Source: Companilactobacillus musae
Lineage (GTDB): Bacteria > Bacillota > Bacilli > Lactobacillales > Lactobacillaceae
Reading direction: 5' to 3'
Assembly: GCF_003967595.1 (NCBI RefSeq)
Contig: NZ_BIFW01000003.1
Coordinates: forward strand, 1-52,467
DNA: 52,467 nt
Shown: in pieces, positions 8,674-17,363 of the stretch
How the letters are laid out: the number at the start of each line of letters is the position of its first letter
How positions within the stretch are numbered: the first letter of the stretch is position 1
Notes under the pieces: generated by a model
Seen by the model: the letters and a program-made list of their open reading frames with translations, nothing else
Told to the model about the DNA's origin: nothing
Databases searched by the model: none
Program-made: the position numbers and the translations under genes

Positions 8674-8764
8674 ATCAGCTTACAAATCTGTAAGAGTAAT
8701 GTAAGTAGATCAAATGTATAAAAAAAGAAAAAACTCTTAATATACTTTTCAGGAGGTAATTCAA

Positions 8765-9148
8765 ATGAGAAGTTTTTTAAGAGTTTTTTTGTTGGGTATC
8801 GTAGTTTTGGGAATTGGTTACTTAGGAGTTTGCGCTTATGCTAAGGATAACACTAGTCAGACTGCCCAATCGTTCAATGCCGTGAATATCTTAGTCAAAC
8901 GTGAACCTAAATATGTCAAAATTGATAATCGTAATGCCAAAGACGAGGACGGCTATGGCAATTATACATACAATCTTAAGAGTTACGATGACAACGGTCA
9001 TGAGCATCCTATAAAATTCATGGGTATGGGTAAGTTGAAGCAGGGTCACTACCTAAGACTTGATACTAAAGGTAGCTATGTTTATTCATATAAGGAAGTA
9101 TTCAAGAAAGATATGCCAAGTGATGTCTACACAAAATTAAATTTGTAA
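8765..9148 (+). CDS. YxeA-family (DUF1093) exported protein
   Basis: 127 residues. An N-terminal hydrophobic segment (about 5-25) acts as signal peptide or anchor, and the remaining ~100 residues resemble the YxeA fold. Seen: KYVKID, then GNYTYNLKSYDDNGHEHPIKF, then LKQGHYLRLDTKGSYVYSYKEV, ending with PSDVYTKL. The family is common in Firmicutes, often near transporters, with unclear biochemical role. AGGAGG precedes the ATG. A long terminator follows. Confidence 0.75.
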   Translation: MRSFLRVFLLGIVVLGIGYLGVCAYAKDNTSQTAQSFNAVNILVKREPKYVKIDNRNAKDEDGYGNYTYNLKSYDDNGHEHPIKFMGMGKLKQGHYLRLDTKGSYVYSYKEVFKKDMPSDVYTKLNL

Positions 9149-9150
9149 TT

Positions 9151-9225
9151 AAAAGAAGAATAATATTTATTAAGCATTCAAGGTAGTAGAATACTTGAAA
9201 TTAATAGATATCATTCTTCTTTTTT
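9151..9225 (+). terminator. Long intrinsic terminator after yxeA-like gene
   Basis: AAAAGAAGAAT pairs with ATTCTTCTTTT, with a nested TTCAAG/CTTGAA hairpin and a T-tract. Confidence 0.8.
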
Positions 9226-9284
9226 ATATCCAAAATTAAACTACTAACAAAGTAGAACACTAGTCTGGAACAAATATTTTTTGA

Positions 9285-9806
9285 TTAATTCATATTTAGT
9301 TCGTAAGCAAATCTTCTTGAATCAATTTTATCCTCAACGTGAACCGTACCTCTTCTTTTAAAGCCAAAATCAGTTATTAATTTCTGCATACGGATATTAA
9401 CTGGATGTGTATCTATTCTGAAATCAGAATAATTTAATATTCTCCCAACCGTTAATAGATTTGAAAATATTTGTTTACTTAGCTGCATTCCTCGAAAACG
9501 GCTGGCAATAGCAACACGGTGAATTGTAAGATAATGATCATCACCACTCCATTTTCCATCTTCAATATTTTTATAATTATCTTCGATTTGAGTACTCAAG
9601 GTAGCCGTTCCAGCTATATTATCATCAACGATCAAAACCCAGTTGAAACCATTATTGATATCAATTTCAAATTGTTTTCTATCTGGATGTCCATCTTGCC
9701 ATTGAGGACTGCCATCCTTTTTTAGAAGTGCCTTTGCTTCATCAATAATTTCCATAATGTCATCTAAATCTGATAACTTTGATTTTCTTAAATAAATTTC
9801 TGCCAT
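9285..9806 (-). CDS. GNAT-family N-acetyltransferase
   Basis: 173 residues with the GNAT layout: an N-terminal strand EIYLRKSKLSDLDDIMEII, a central acceptor region (WVLIVDDNIAGTATL), and the acetyl-CoA loop HRVAIASRFRGMQLSKQIFSNLL (R/Q-x-x-G-x-G/A region). This is followed by the DFRIDTHPVN.RMQKLITDFGFKRRGT strand-helix typical of RimI-like proteins. It transfers an acetyl group from acetyl-CoA to an unknown amine. Its start is 14 nt after the marR-like gene on the same strand, so the two are co-transcribed. Confidence 0.8.
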   Translation of the reverse strand: MAEIYLRKSKLSDLDDIMEIIDEAKALLKKDGSPQWQDGHPDRKQFEIDINNGFNWVLIVDDNIAGTATLSTQIEDNYKNIEDGKWSGDDHYLTIHRVAIASRFRGMQLSKQIFSNLLTVGRILNYSDFRIDTHPVNIRMQKLITDFGFKRRGTVHVEDKIDSRRFAYELNMN

Positions 9807-9820
9807 TTATCTTCTTTCCC

Positions 9821-10252
9821 TTACTTTGAATATTTTTTAACAGTTGCCTGAATCTCTTGCATATCCTTAATTACTTTTACTAATTCTTCATCTGGTATTT
9901 TTGAAAAAAGATTTTCAATTTGCATATCAGCACGATGATTATCTTCTTCCAAAGCTAATTTACCTTTAATAGTCAATTTTAATTTTTTTATCCGACGATC
10001 TTTTTCGTCCCTTACATCAACGATTAGTCCTTCATTCTTTAATTTCTTCAATACCCGACTTAAATAACCCTTATCCAATTGCAGTAATTCCATCAACTGA
10101 TTAGCTGTATCCACTCCTCGATTGATTTCCAAAAAAATTCGGGATTCTAACAATGTAAAATGTGTATTTAAATGATACTTATCCGTTAGTCTCAGTATTC
10201 TTGTATAAGAGCGATTGAATTTTCGGATCTGATCGATATTCTCTTTATCCAT
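9821..10252 (-). CDS. MarR-family transcriptional regulator (divergent from MFS pump)
   Basis: 143 residues with a winged helix-turn-helix core at about 35-105. Helix LLQLDKGYLSRVLKKLKNEGLI is the recognition helix, followed by the wing VRDEKDRRIKKLKLTIKGK with the Asp-x-Arg of MarR proteins. It lies head-to-head with an EmrB/QacA-type pump. The spacer has two perfect mirrored copies of a 15-bp site, so it very likely represses itself and the pump. A small ligand probably releases it; which one is unknown. Confidence 0.88.
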   Translation of the reverse strand: MDKENIDQIRKFNRSYTRILRLTDKYHLNTHFTLLESRIFLEINRGVDTANQLMELLQLDKGYLSRVLKKLKNEGLIVDVRDEKDRRIKKLKLTIKGKLALEEDNHRADMQIENLFSKIPDEELVKVIKDMQEIQATVKKYSK

Positions 10253-10277
10253 ATAATCATTCCTAACAATTTATATA

Positions 10278-10329
10278 GTTGACTTTAGCAACTATAATTA
10301 TTAAAATAAAAAAAGTTGCTAAAGTCAAC
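10278..10329. promoter_or_regulatory. Mirrored MarR operator and divergent promoters
   Basis: GTTGACTTTAGCAAC (10278-10292) and its exact reverse complement GTTGCTAAAGTCAAC (10315-10329) face each other 22 nt apart. Each copy contains a TTGACT that can serve as the -35 for its own outward gene. On the + strand, TTGACT (10279-10284) is 17 nt from TAAAAT (10302-10307). Regulator binding would block both promoters. Confidence 0.75.
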
Positions 10330-10356
10330 CATTTTATTTAGGAGTATATTTATCAT

Positions 10357-11730
10357 ATGTCGAAACAAATTAAAAAATCACTCTTTATCATGGTCTTCGG
10401 GACCTTCTTTGGTGTTTTGTGCTCAACCTTAATGAACACAGCTCTACCTACATTTATGCGTGTCTTTCAAGTCAATTCATCAACTGTCCAGTGGTTAACC
10501 AACGGCTATACTCTAGTCAACGCCTTGATGATTCCTACAAGTGCCTACTTTATTAAGAAATTTTCCTTTCGACACTTATTCATTACTTTTAGTTCTGTTT
10601 TCTTAGTTGGAACTCTTTTAGGTGCAATTGCCAATACTTTTATCATGGTTATTATCGGCCGCATGATTCAAGCTATCGGTACCGGTATGATGATGCCTCT
10701 GGTTAATGTTTTAGCTATGCAATATACCGACCGCAATAAACAAGGTGCTGTCATGGGTATCATTGGCTTAGCCTTTAATTTTTCACCTATCATAGGACCC
10801 ACGCTCTCTGGTATAATTCTGCAATATTTCCCTTGGCAATATCTCTTTATCTTAATTTTGCCTTTTATTATTGCTGTAGTTCTATTATCGATTTTTCAAT
10901 TACCACAGGTTGAAACCAACGATAATCCTAAATTTGATGTACCTAGCCTGATAACTATCAGTTTGGGATTGCTATTCTTATTAACTGGTTTTTCAAATAT
11001 TGGCCAAGCTAATTTCGTTTCCTTTAGTGTTTTAGGTTTCACTACTATTGGCTTGATCTTAATCGGAATCTTTGCAGTTATGGAAACAAAAGCCGATAGT
11101 CCAATTATCAATTTTGAAATTTTTAAACATTCGCAATTCACTTTTGCTACATTGATCAATATGTTGATCGTGCTAACTATGTATGGCAATACAATTCTTT
11201 TACCATTAATGATCCAGATGATTCTTCACAAAAGTCCCCTAATTTCTGGTCTAGCACTTTTGCCAGGGGCTCTTCTAACTGGTTTCATGTCACCAATCAG
11301 TGGTCGGCTCTTTGACAAATATCCGATTAAACGCATTGTCGTCACTGGTGTTCTAATTGATTGCTTCGGAACATTTATGCAAGCAGTTATTGACGTCAAT
11401 GCTTCGGTTTTGATGTTAACGTTAGGACAAATGATTCGACAACTCGGTCTAGTTTTAATCTTGATTCCTATTCAGACACATGCTCTAAGTGCCCTACCTA
11501 AGAAATATCTCTCCGATGGGGTTGCTACATTCAATACTCTCAGGCAAATTGCTGCTTCATTTGGTACAGCTATTATTATTGCTGTAATTACAATGGCCGA
11601 TAAAATAATCACTGGAAAAGCTACCAATCAGGCAGTTGGTATTCAAGCCGGATTTTTAGCCTGTCTGGGCTTTTTGATCATAGCCCTAATAACTACTCAC
11701 AAATTACATCGTCCGGACTTAGAGGACTAA
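10357..11730 (+). CDS. MFS multidrug efflux transporter (DHA2/EmrB-QacA type)
   Basis: 457 residues with about 14 hydrophobic segments. DHA2 features include TALPTFMRVFQVNSSTVQWLTNGYTLVNALMIP at the N-terminus and the GRMIQAIGTGMMMPLVN segment corresponding to motif C/antiporter signature. Proton-driven drug export is the family role. It is divergent from a MarR regulator with a palindromic operator, the usual design for inducible pumps. An AGGAG ribosome site precedes the ATG, and a bidirectional terminator follows. Confidence 0.88.
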   Translation: MSKQIKKSLFIMVFGTFFGVLCSTLMNTALPTFMRVFQVNSSTVQWLTNGYTLVNALMIPTSAYFIKKFSFRHLFITFSSVFLVGTLLGAIANTFIMVIIGRMIQAIGTGMMMPLVNVLAMQYTDRNKQGAVMGIIGLAFNFSPIIGPTLSGIILQYFPWQYLFILILPFIIAVVLLSIFQLPQVETNDNPKFDVPSLITISLGLLFLLTGFSNIGQANFVSFSVLGFTTIGLILIGIFAVMETKADSPIINFEIFKHSQFTFATLINMLIVLTMYGNTILLPLMIQMILHKSPLISGLALLPGALLTGFMSPISGRLFDKYPIKRIVVTGVLIDCFGTFMQAVIDVNASVLMLTLGQMIRQLGLVLILIPIQTHALSALPKKYLSDGVATFNTLRQIAASFGTAIIIAVITMADKIITGKATNQAVGIQAGFLACLGFLIIALITTHKLHRPDLED

Positions 11731-11768
11731 AAAAGAGCTAACAGACGTAAATATCTGTTAGCTCTTTT
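11731..11768. terminator. Bidirectional intrinsic terminator
   Basis: AAAAGAGCTAACAGA and TCTGTTAGCTCTTTT form a near-perfect stem with A and T tracts on both sides. It serves the + strand pump and the - strand 44-aa gene. Confidence 0.85.
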
Positions 11769-11779
11769 ATTTTATCTAA

Positions 11780-11914
11780 TTATTTAGATTCTTTAGTATC
11801 ACGGCTTCTCAAGAAATCAAGAACAGCTTGTGTCTTAGCGCGTTTTTCTGCACCATTTTTTTGGTTTACAGGACGGCGGTGGCCAGTCATACCTTTATGT
11901 GTATTTTGTGACAT
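11780..11914 (-). CDS. Small basic protein, 44 aa, unknown function
   Basis: 44 codons beginning MSQNTHKGMTGHRRPVNQKN and ending LRSRDTKESK. The start has a strong GGAGGG site 8 nt upstream and a terminator lies just beyond the stop, so it looks like a genuine small gene. The sequence is rich in Lys/Arg and lacks hydrophobic segments, so it is cytosolic and may bind nucleic acid or ribosomes. I do not recognise the family. Confidence 0.65.
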   Translation of the reverse strand: MSQNTHKGMTGHRRPVNQKNGAEKRAKTQAVLDFLRSRDTKESK

Positions 11915-12010
11915 CTAAAAAACCCTCCTTCCCGTTATGCAATTTAACTTATTTTATTAACCCTATTATTATAATGGGAACTAAGTTAATTTTCAACCTT
12001 ATTTACCATA

Positions 12011-12050
12011 AAAAAAAACTAATCAATTATCATCTTGATCAGTTCTTTTT
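12011..12050. terminator. Bidirectional intrinsic terminator
   Basis: AACTaATCAA and TTGATcAGTT form a stem bounded by eight A on the left and T5 on the right. It terminates the minus-strand MFS gene. Confidence 0.75.
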
Positions 12051-12087
12051 GTATCAATTGTTTTATCCGAATGACTTAGCGACTAGT

Positions 12088-13551
12088 CTATTCAGTTACA
12101 GTACTTTCACCTTTGTTATCCAAAGGTTCTGATTCTTTGGAACTGACTGTTTCTTTACTCTTATTATGCACACGGAATGCTAATATGAATCCAAAAACAG
12201 CTAATATTAATGTAAACATAAATCCGTAGTGAGCGCCATTAGTAAATGCTAATTTTGCTGAATGTCCGCCATTAGCAAAATATGTTGCTTGACCAGTACT
12301 CAAAAGAATTGTAGCGATACCGGTTGCGACAGCACCGATAACTTGTTGGAATGTGTTAATAATAGCTGAACCATCAGCTGATTGATAAGCATCCAATGAA
12401 TTTAGACCATAAGTTTGTGATGGTGACATTGCCAAAGGCACACCAATCATCAAAACAATATGGGCAGCAATGATATATCCAAGCGAACTATTTGAGTTAC
12501 TGAACAAGAACATTGCTGAACCAATGATAGAAATCAAGAAACCAAGACGTGACATGGCCTTAGCACCGATTTTATCGTAGGCACGACCAGCACCGAATGA
12601 AACGACAGCATTAATAACACCACCGGGTAACATTACGATACCAGTAAGAGCAACGGCGACACCTAAACCATTTTGTAAGTACATTGGCAAAAGGTACATT
12701 GCTGATAATGTGATACCGAAATTGATCATAACTAAAATTGAACCAGTAACGAATTCCGGTTTCTTTAAAACTGTAAAGTCCAAAGTTGGTACTTCAGCGT
12801 GCAGTTGTTGTCTGATATAAATAACTAAGAAAATCAAACCGATAACTAATGCAACTAAAGCCATAGTCATGTTTTTACTTAAAAAGCTAATTCCGAAGAC
12901 AATCAAACCAAAACTAATAGTTGAAAGAATAATAGCTAACCAATCAACTTTTGGTTTAGTAACTTCAAAGACATTCGTTAAATTTTTTTCCATAATAATT
13001 AGACCAATCAATAGGAAAATAATAAATGACCAGAAGATATATCTCCATGATAAGGCACCCAAAATGATACCTGAAATTGTAGGTCCGATAGCTGGGGCAA
13101 ACATAATAACCAACGCAGCCATACCTAGTGCAGCACCTAATTTGTTAGGTGGAAAAATTCTCATAGCAATTGAGAACATTAATGGCAAAATAATACCTGT
13201 AGCAATACCTTGGATCATTCTACCAACTAAAAGCATTGGGAAACTCATTGCCAAAGCAGCAATTACAGATCCCACGATGAAATCAAGTAAACCAAATCTA
13301 ACTAATCCCCTAGTTGAGAAATGTTTAGTCAATAAACTTGAAAGTGGTAAGACAATTGCAATCACAAGCATATAGCCTGTAACTAACCATTGCGCTGTAC
13401 CCGTTTCAACGTTAAAAGCTTTCATAATTGATGGAAGGGCAATATTCAATGATGTTTCACTGAACATTCCGACGAATCCACCAATCAGAACACCCATCAA
13501 TGCTAGTAACGGATGAAGAGGTTTTGTATTTATTTGTTGAGTTTTACTCAT
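12088..13551 (-). CDS. MFS transporter, DHA2/EmrB-QacA family
   Basis: 487 residues with about 14 hydrophobic segments. The N-terminal SETSLNIALPSIMKAFNVETGTAQWLVTGYMLVIAIVLP and GRMIQGIATGIILPLMFSIAMRIFPPNKLGAALG are typical of DHA2 drug:H+ antiporters. A polar charged tail follows the last membrane segment. The gene is monocistronic, with a structured repeat element 112 nt upstream of its start and no adjacent regulator. The substrate is unknown. Confidence 0.85.
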   Translation of the reverse strand: MSKTQQINTKPLHPLLALMGVLIGGFVGMFSETSLNIALPSIMKAFNVETGTAQWLVTGYMLVIAIVLPLSSLLTKHFSTRGLVRFGLLDFIVGSVIAALAMSFPMLLVGRMIQGIATGIILPLMFSIAMRIFPPNKLGAALGMAALVIMFAPAIGPTISGIILGALSWRYIFWSFIIFLLIGLIIMEKNLTNVFEVTKPKVDWLAIILSTISFGLIVFGISFLSKNMTMALVALVIGLIFLVIYIRQQLHAEVPTLDFTVLKKPEFVTGSILVMINFGITLSAMYLLPMYLQNGLGVAVALTGIVMLPGGVINAVVSFGAGRAYDKIGAKAMSRLGFLISIIGSAMFLFSNSNSSLGYIIAAHIVLMIGVPLAMSPSQTYGLNSLDAYQSADGSAIINTFQQVIGAVATGIATILLSTGQATYFANGGHSAKLAFTNGAHYGFMFTLILAVFGFILAFRVHNKSKETVSSKESEPLDNKGESTVTE

Positions 13552-13663
13552 ATAAAGTTACCTCCGTTTATTGCAACAGTAGGTTAATATACCAGAAAAA
13601 AGCTTTTTTCGTAAGTTCTTTCTGAAATTATTTATATTTTTTCAAGAAAATTTAATTAAATAT

Positions 13664-13822
13664 GCCGTCCTCCGCAACAAAGAAAATTGGGCTGGAACGT
13701 AGTGGGCACGAATTTGAACCATTTCTCCGAAATGTTTCAAATCTCGGTCTTTTTCTAAGTGACTTCATCACTAAGAAAAATTTCACTACTAAGACCATTT
13801 TCTTTGTTGCTCCGGACTAGTG
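13664..13822. repeat. Structured intergenic repeat element, copy A
   Basis: First of three copies. The outer arms 13667-13687 and 13797-13817 pair at 18 of 21 positions around a TCC/TCC internal loop. GTAGTG (13699-13704) pairs with CACTAC (13784-13789) further in. Two inner hairpins follow: ATTTGAA/TTTCAAAT, and one built on CTAAGTGA/TCACT. No ORF and no terminal T-tract. Read on the minus strand it lies 112 nt before the MFS start codon. Confidence 0.85.
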
Positions 13823-13874
13823 TCTATATTCTTCATTTAGAATTCTATAATTTCAGTTCTACAAACCTGGATAC

Positions 13875-13952
13875 AAAAATAACAGTACCTATTTAAAAAC
13901 CATAAATATACAAACATATATCCTGTAAGTTTTTAATAAGTGCTGTTATTTA
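13875..13952 (-). terminator. Long intrinsic terminator of aldo/keto reductase gene
   Basis: AAATAACAG and CTGTTATTT form the base of a long interrupted stem, with ATTtAAAAAC/GTttTTAAT further in. T-rich on the minus strand, 14 nt after the reductase stop. Confidence 0.6.
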
Positions 13953-13966
13953 AAATTAAATTTCTA

Positions 13967-14956
13967 CTACTTTAAAATACTATTGATTTTCTCAATTTCT
14001 GAATCTGAAAAGTCCATATTATCTAGCGTTTTCAAATTATCGTCCAAATGCTCAACACTTGTTGTTCCAATGATTACACTGGCCACAACTGGATCTCTCA
14101 AAAGCCAAGCTAATGACATTTGGCTCAAGGTTTGATTACGAGATTTGGCAACATCACTCAGATCATTGAGTTTCTTAACCAATGCATCTTTCCCGTTATC
14201 GAAAAGATATTTATTGGTGTGATGAATCTTAAATGTATCGGGAATTCCTTCAAGATAACGATCTGAAAGTAATCCTTCAGCTAATGGTCCATAAGCAATT
14301 GTGCCAGCACCGTTATCTTTCAAAATATCAGTAATTCCAGAAGATTCAACGTGATCATTTAAAATGTTCATACTCATTTGATTAAGAACAAATGGAGTTC
14401 CTAATTTTTTAAACCATGAAATAATTTCTTTGAGTTCAGTCGATTCATAGTTAGAAACACCGACATATAGAGCCTTCCCTGATTTGACGATGTCGTCTAA
14501 TGTTCGAGCGGTTTCTTCAATAGGTGTTTTATCGTCATAACGGTGTGCATAGAAGACATCGACATAGTTTAATTTTAATCTTGTCAATGAATCGTTAATA
14601 CCTTGAATCAACGATTTTCTTGAGGTACCAATTCCGTAAGGCCCGTCATGAATTTCATAACCTACTTTAGTCGAAATAACTAACTCATCACGATAGGGTT
14701 TCAATTCATCATTTAAAATTTCACCTAAAAGTTTTTCAGAGCTACCATAATCACCATCACCATAGTGGTTCGCTACATCGAAGTGAAAGATTCCCTTATC
14801 AAAGGCATGCAAAATGACTTTCTTTCTGTCAGCCAAAGGATCAGCACTGCCATAATTTCTCCACAATCCTAGAGAAATAGGTGGCAACATTAATCCAGAG
14901 TTTCCCGCGTGACGAACATCATTACTAGTGTATCTACCGTTATCTGCTTTATACAT
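13967..14956 (-). CDS. Aldo/keto reductase (YghZ/glyceraldehyde-3-phosphate reductase type)
   Basis: 329 residues, a (beta/alpha)8 NADPH-dependent reductase. The catalytic tetrad is visible: D60 and Y65 (HFDVANHYG), K97 (ISTKVGY) and H138 (FYAHRYD). The SLGLWRNYG start and GSSEKLLGEIL segment resemble the YghZ/Kv-beta-like subgroup that reduces methylglyoxal or L-glyceraldehyde 3-phosphate. The C-terminal SVIIGTTSVEHLDDNL is the cofactor phosphate/adenine site. Monocistronic with its own terminator. Physiological substrate not determined. Confidence 0.87.
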   Translation of the reverse strand: MYKADNGRYTSNDVRHAGNSGLMLPPISLGLWRNYGSADPLADRKKVILHAFDKGIFHFDVANHYGDGDYGSSEKLLGEILNDELKPYRDELVISTKVGYEIHDGPYGIGTSRKSLIQGINDSLTRLKLNYVDVFYAHRYDDKTPIEETARTLDDIVKSGKALYVGVSNYESTELKEIISWFKKLGTPFVLNQMSMNILNDHVESSGITDILKDNGAGTIAYGPLAEGLLSDRYLEGIPDTFKIHHTNKYLFDNGKDALVKKLNDLSDVAKSRNQTLSQMSLAWLLRDPVVASVIIGTTSVEHLDDNLKTLDNMDFSDSEIEKINSILK

Positions 14957-15048
14957 CTAATCCATCCCTTCATAAAACTATTAATTTAATGTTATTCCAT
15001 AAAAAAATTATAATCAATCAAAAAAGTAACCGATTACATATAAAGAAA

Positions 15049-15978
15049 TTACCTATTAATCGACCGAGCCATTCTAACAATCGCATGGCGTTGTCCTCGA
15101 ATCGCTTTACTCAACGCAAAGATATTTTCAAATGGTGATTGAATACCCCAAGCAGCATCTCCGATATGTTGAATATCAACACCCGCTATCTTGTTTCGAA
15201 TTGCAACATTTTGGATAAAGCTGCTGCCAGAACCTTCTTGGCTAGTTCCAATTGTGCTCATAACTAATGCACCTTTACTATGAGCTAATTTAACAATTTG
15301 TTTTAATTCATTATCATCAAATCCAGGAACCGTTCCTACGGCTGGAACCAAAATGACATCTGCACCTGCTGATAAAAATTCTTCTACTGACTGTTCGCTA
15401 ACTACTGGTTCATCAACTCCAGCTCCATGCATTTTCCCAGCAATTACCAATCCCGAGAAAACATTCTTGGCAACTTCTATATTCTTAGCAATTTGGCTAT
15501 TAGTTACTCCAGTACCAGGATTACCAGTCAAAACCACAAAGTTAAAGCCCAATCTTTCGACTTCTCGCAAAGTTTTTTCACTTGCTTGACGACCTTCAGG
15601 AATCTTTAAACGATCTTCAGCCATTTTAGCGTCAGGATCAACTGGTTCCAAATTAACTCCGATTGGGCGTCCAACCAACTTCTGTAATCTTTTAATACTT
15701 TGTCCGTCACGATGTACTTTTGCTTTATCAATTGTTTCTTCACCATCATATAATCCCAAAATGACTGGATTCAAAACATCAAAGAAATTCAACAAAATCA
15801 AATCAGCTCCAAAAGCTGCAGCAATTTCTGAGGTCGTAATTCCATCTAAAGGTTCATGAACGACAATATTTTCACTCAAAACTACTCGTCCTTCACTCGC
15901 TTTAATACTTTGTTTCAACTCTGTACCATTCATAGCCAACATTTCACTTGAATTAGCACTTATCAAACGTTTAACCAT
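15049..15978 (-). CDS. TIM-barrel protein, PEP-phosphonomutase-like (often labelled haloacid dehalogenase-like)
   Basis: 309 residues from the ATG at 15978, chosen because GGAGG lies just upstream; a longer frame to 16032 has no such site. Alternating strand-helix units such as ADLILLNFF, PIGVNLEP, FNFVVLTGNPGTGVTNSQI, GLVIAGK, ADVILVPAVGTVPGF and ALVMSTIGTSQEGSG fit a TIM barrel with phosphate-binding turns. Related proteins in Firmicutes carry conflicting names and I know no proven reaction. It is 84 nt downstream of the NAD(P)-binding gene on the same strand and may share its transcript. Confidence 0.55.
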   Translation of the reverse strand: MVKRLISANSSEMLAMNGTELKQSIKASEGRVVLSENIVVHEPLDGITTSEIAAAFGADLILLNFFDVLNPVILGLYDGEETIDKAKVHRDGQSIKRLQKLVGRPIGVNLEPVDPDAKMAEDRLKIPEGRQASEKTLREVERLGFNFVVLTGNPGTGVTNSQIAKNIEVAKNVFSGLVIAGKMHGAGVDEPVVSEQSVEEFLSAGADVILVPAVGTVPGFDDNELKQIVKLAHSKGALVMSTIGTSQEGSGSSFIQNVAIRNKIAGVDIQHIGDAAWGIQSPFENIFALSKAIRGQRHAIVRMARSINR

Positions 15979-16062
15979 TCCTCTACCTCCACAATCAAAT
16001 ACATGGTAACAAAAAAAGAAGAGTTGCCACACGACAATTCTCCTTTCAAATAATTTAAAATT

Positions 16063-16707
16063 TTAATACCAAGCGGGTTTGTCACCGTCTGTATTAGGTT
16101 TATTAACACCGATTGATTCACGACTGAATTTGTCTGGTTGTTGTGCAATATCTACAACAACTTGAGCAATTGATCTTCTTGATACTTCAGTACCCTTAAA
16201 TGCTTCACCCTTTTGTGTTACTTCATAGTCAACTTCTGGTTTATCAGTTAACCATGCGGGACGAATAATTGTATAGTCAAGATCTGAATCCTCAATTACT
16301 TTGGCTGCAGCAGCGTAATTTGTGATGTAGTCACCTAAGATATTCTTATTCCACTCACCAAATTTACCAGGAACTTCATCATAAATACCAAGTGTTGAAA
16401 CCCAAACTAAACGAGTTTTCTTTTCAGCGTGCATAGCTTCAACAACTGCACGAGCTTCACTTTCGATGTTATCTCCAGCCAAATTGGCATAGACTAGATC
16501 AACGCCCTTCATGGCTTCAATCAAAGTCTGAACATTAGTCGCATCACCCTCAATAGCTTCAACCAATGTATGTGAGTCCGCAAAATCTCTTAATCTTTCT
16601 GCTTTTCTAAGATACAATCTCAAATCAGAATCGGTTGTATCAACAAAAATATGTTCTGCTAATCGGGCAATTTTACCATTAGCACCTAAAATCAATACTT
16701 TAGACAT
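16063..16707 (-). CDS. NAD(P)-binding (NmrA/atypical SDR) protein
   Basis: 214 residues with an N-terminal Rossmann motif VLILGANGKIA (GxxGxxA type, residues 4-14), LRKAERL as the cofactor-phosphate region, then GDATNVQTLIEAMKGVDLVYANLAG and VWVSTLGIYDE. This is the atypical SDR/NAD(P)H-binding family seen in stress and redox loci. The TIIRPAWLTD strand matches the SDR_a5 C-terminal region. It is divergent from a MarR regulator across 220 nt, so that regulator may control it. Substrate unknown. Confidence 0.8.
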   Translation of the reverse strand: MSKVLILGANGKIARLAEHIFVDTTDSDLRLYLRKAERLRDFADSHTLVEAIEGDATNVQTLIEAMKGVDLVYANLAGDNIESEARAVVEAMHAEKKTRLVWVSTLGIYDEVPGKFGEWNKNILGDYITNYAAAAKVIEDSDLDYTIIRPAWLTDKPEVDYEVTQKGEAFKGTEVSRRSIAQVVVDIAQQPDKFSRESIGVNKPNTDGDKPAWY

Positions 16708-16928
16708 TTACTTTTCCCCCTGTTTAGTTTCTATTATCAATATAAGTGAGTTTCTTTTTTTATACAAAGAATGTTTCTCGCTATCTCCATGATAGCTTTA
16801 AATTGACAAAAAGCTAAATATTATAACAAATCATTAAATTTGTGAATTATATTACAATCATTATATGTTGATTCAAAATCAAGATGTTATAATTATTTCG
16901 TAATACAATGCTCTAAGGAGGATATCTT

Positions 16929-17351
16929 ATGGCGAGTGATGTGGCTCATTTGATCAAGGTTGCGTCGAATGAAATTTCCCGTGGTATCAATACGTTTGCT
17001 GGCAAATATGGCCTAACTGGAACTCAGGTTCAAATTATTTATTATTTATCCAATTGCTCCAAAGAAACTGTTTGCCAAAAGAATATCGAATCAGAATTTA
17101 ATATCCGCCGTTCCACGGCAACTAATATTCTTAAAACGATGGAAAAAAATGATTTGATAATTCGACGTCCTATCAAAAATGATTCACGCCTTAAACGAAT
17201 CGTCTTATCCGACAAATCCAAAGGAATGCAAGATGCCATTGATAATTTTATGGATCAAAATGATCAAAAGATTTTATCAACATTAGGCACTTTGGAACGT
17301 CATAGTTTCGTTCATGCCCTAAAAAAGATTCCCCAAAAATTAAAAAAGTGA
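16929..17351 (+). CDS. MarR-family transcriptional regulator
   Basis: 140 residues. The winged helix region has QKNIESEFNIRRSTATNILKTMEKNDLIIRRPIKNDSRLKRIVLSDKSK, with the D-S-R-x-K-R wing characteristic of MarR. AGGAGG precedes the ATG. It is followed after 12 nt by a nucleoside hydrolase gene on the same strand and faces an NAD(P)-binding protein gene on the other, so both are candidate targets. The effector is unknown. Confidence 0.87.
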   Translation: MASDVAHLIKVASNEISRGINTFAGKYGLTGTQVQIIYYLSNCSKETVCQKNIESEFNIRRSTATNILKTMEKNDLIIRRPIKNDSRLKRIVLSDKSKGMQDAIDNFMDQNDQKILSTLGTLERHSFVHALKKIPQKLKK

Positions 17352-17363
17352 GGTAAGGATTTA

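Noticed and set aside
12869-13375. 168-codon + strand ORF
   Set aside because: Antisense shadow of the MFS gene at 12088-13551, with no RBS and low-quality protein sequence.
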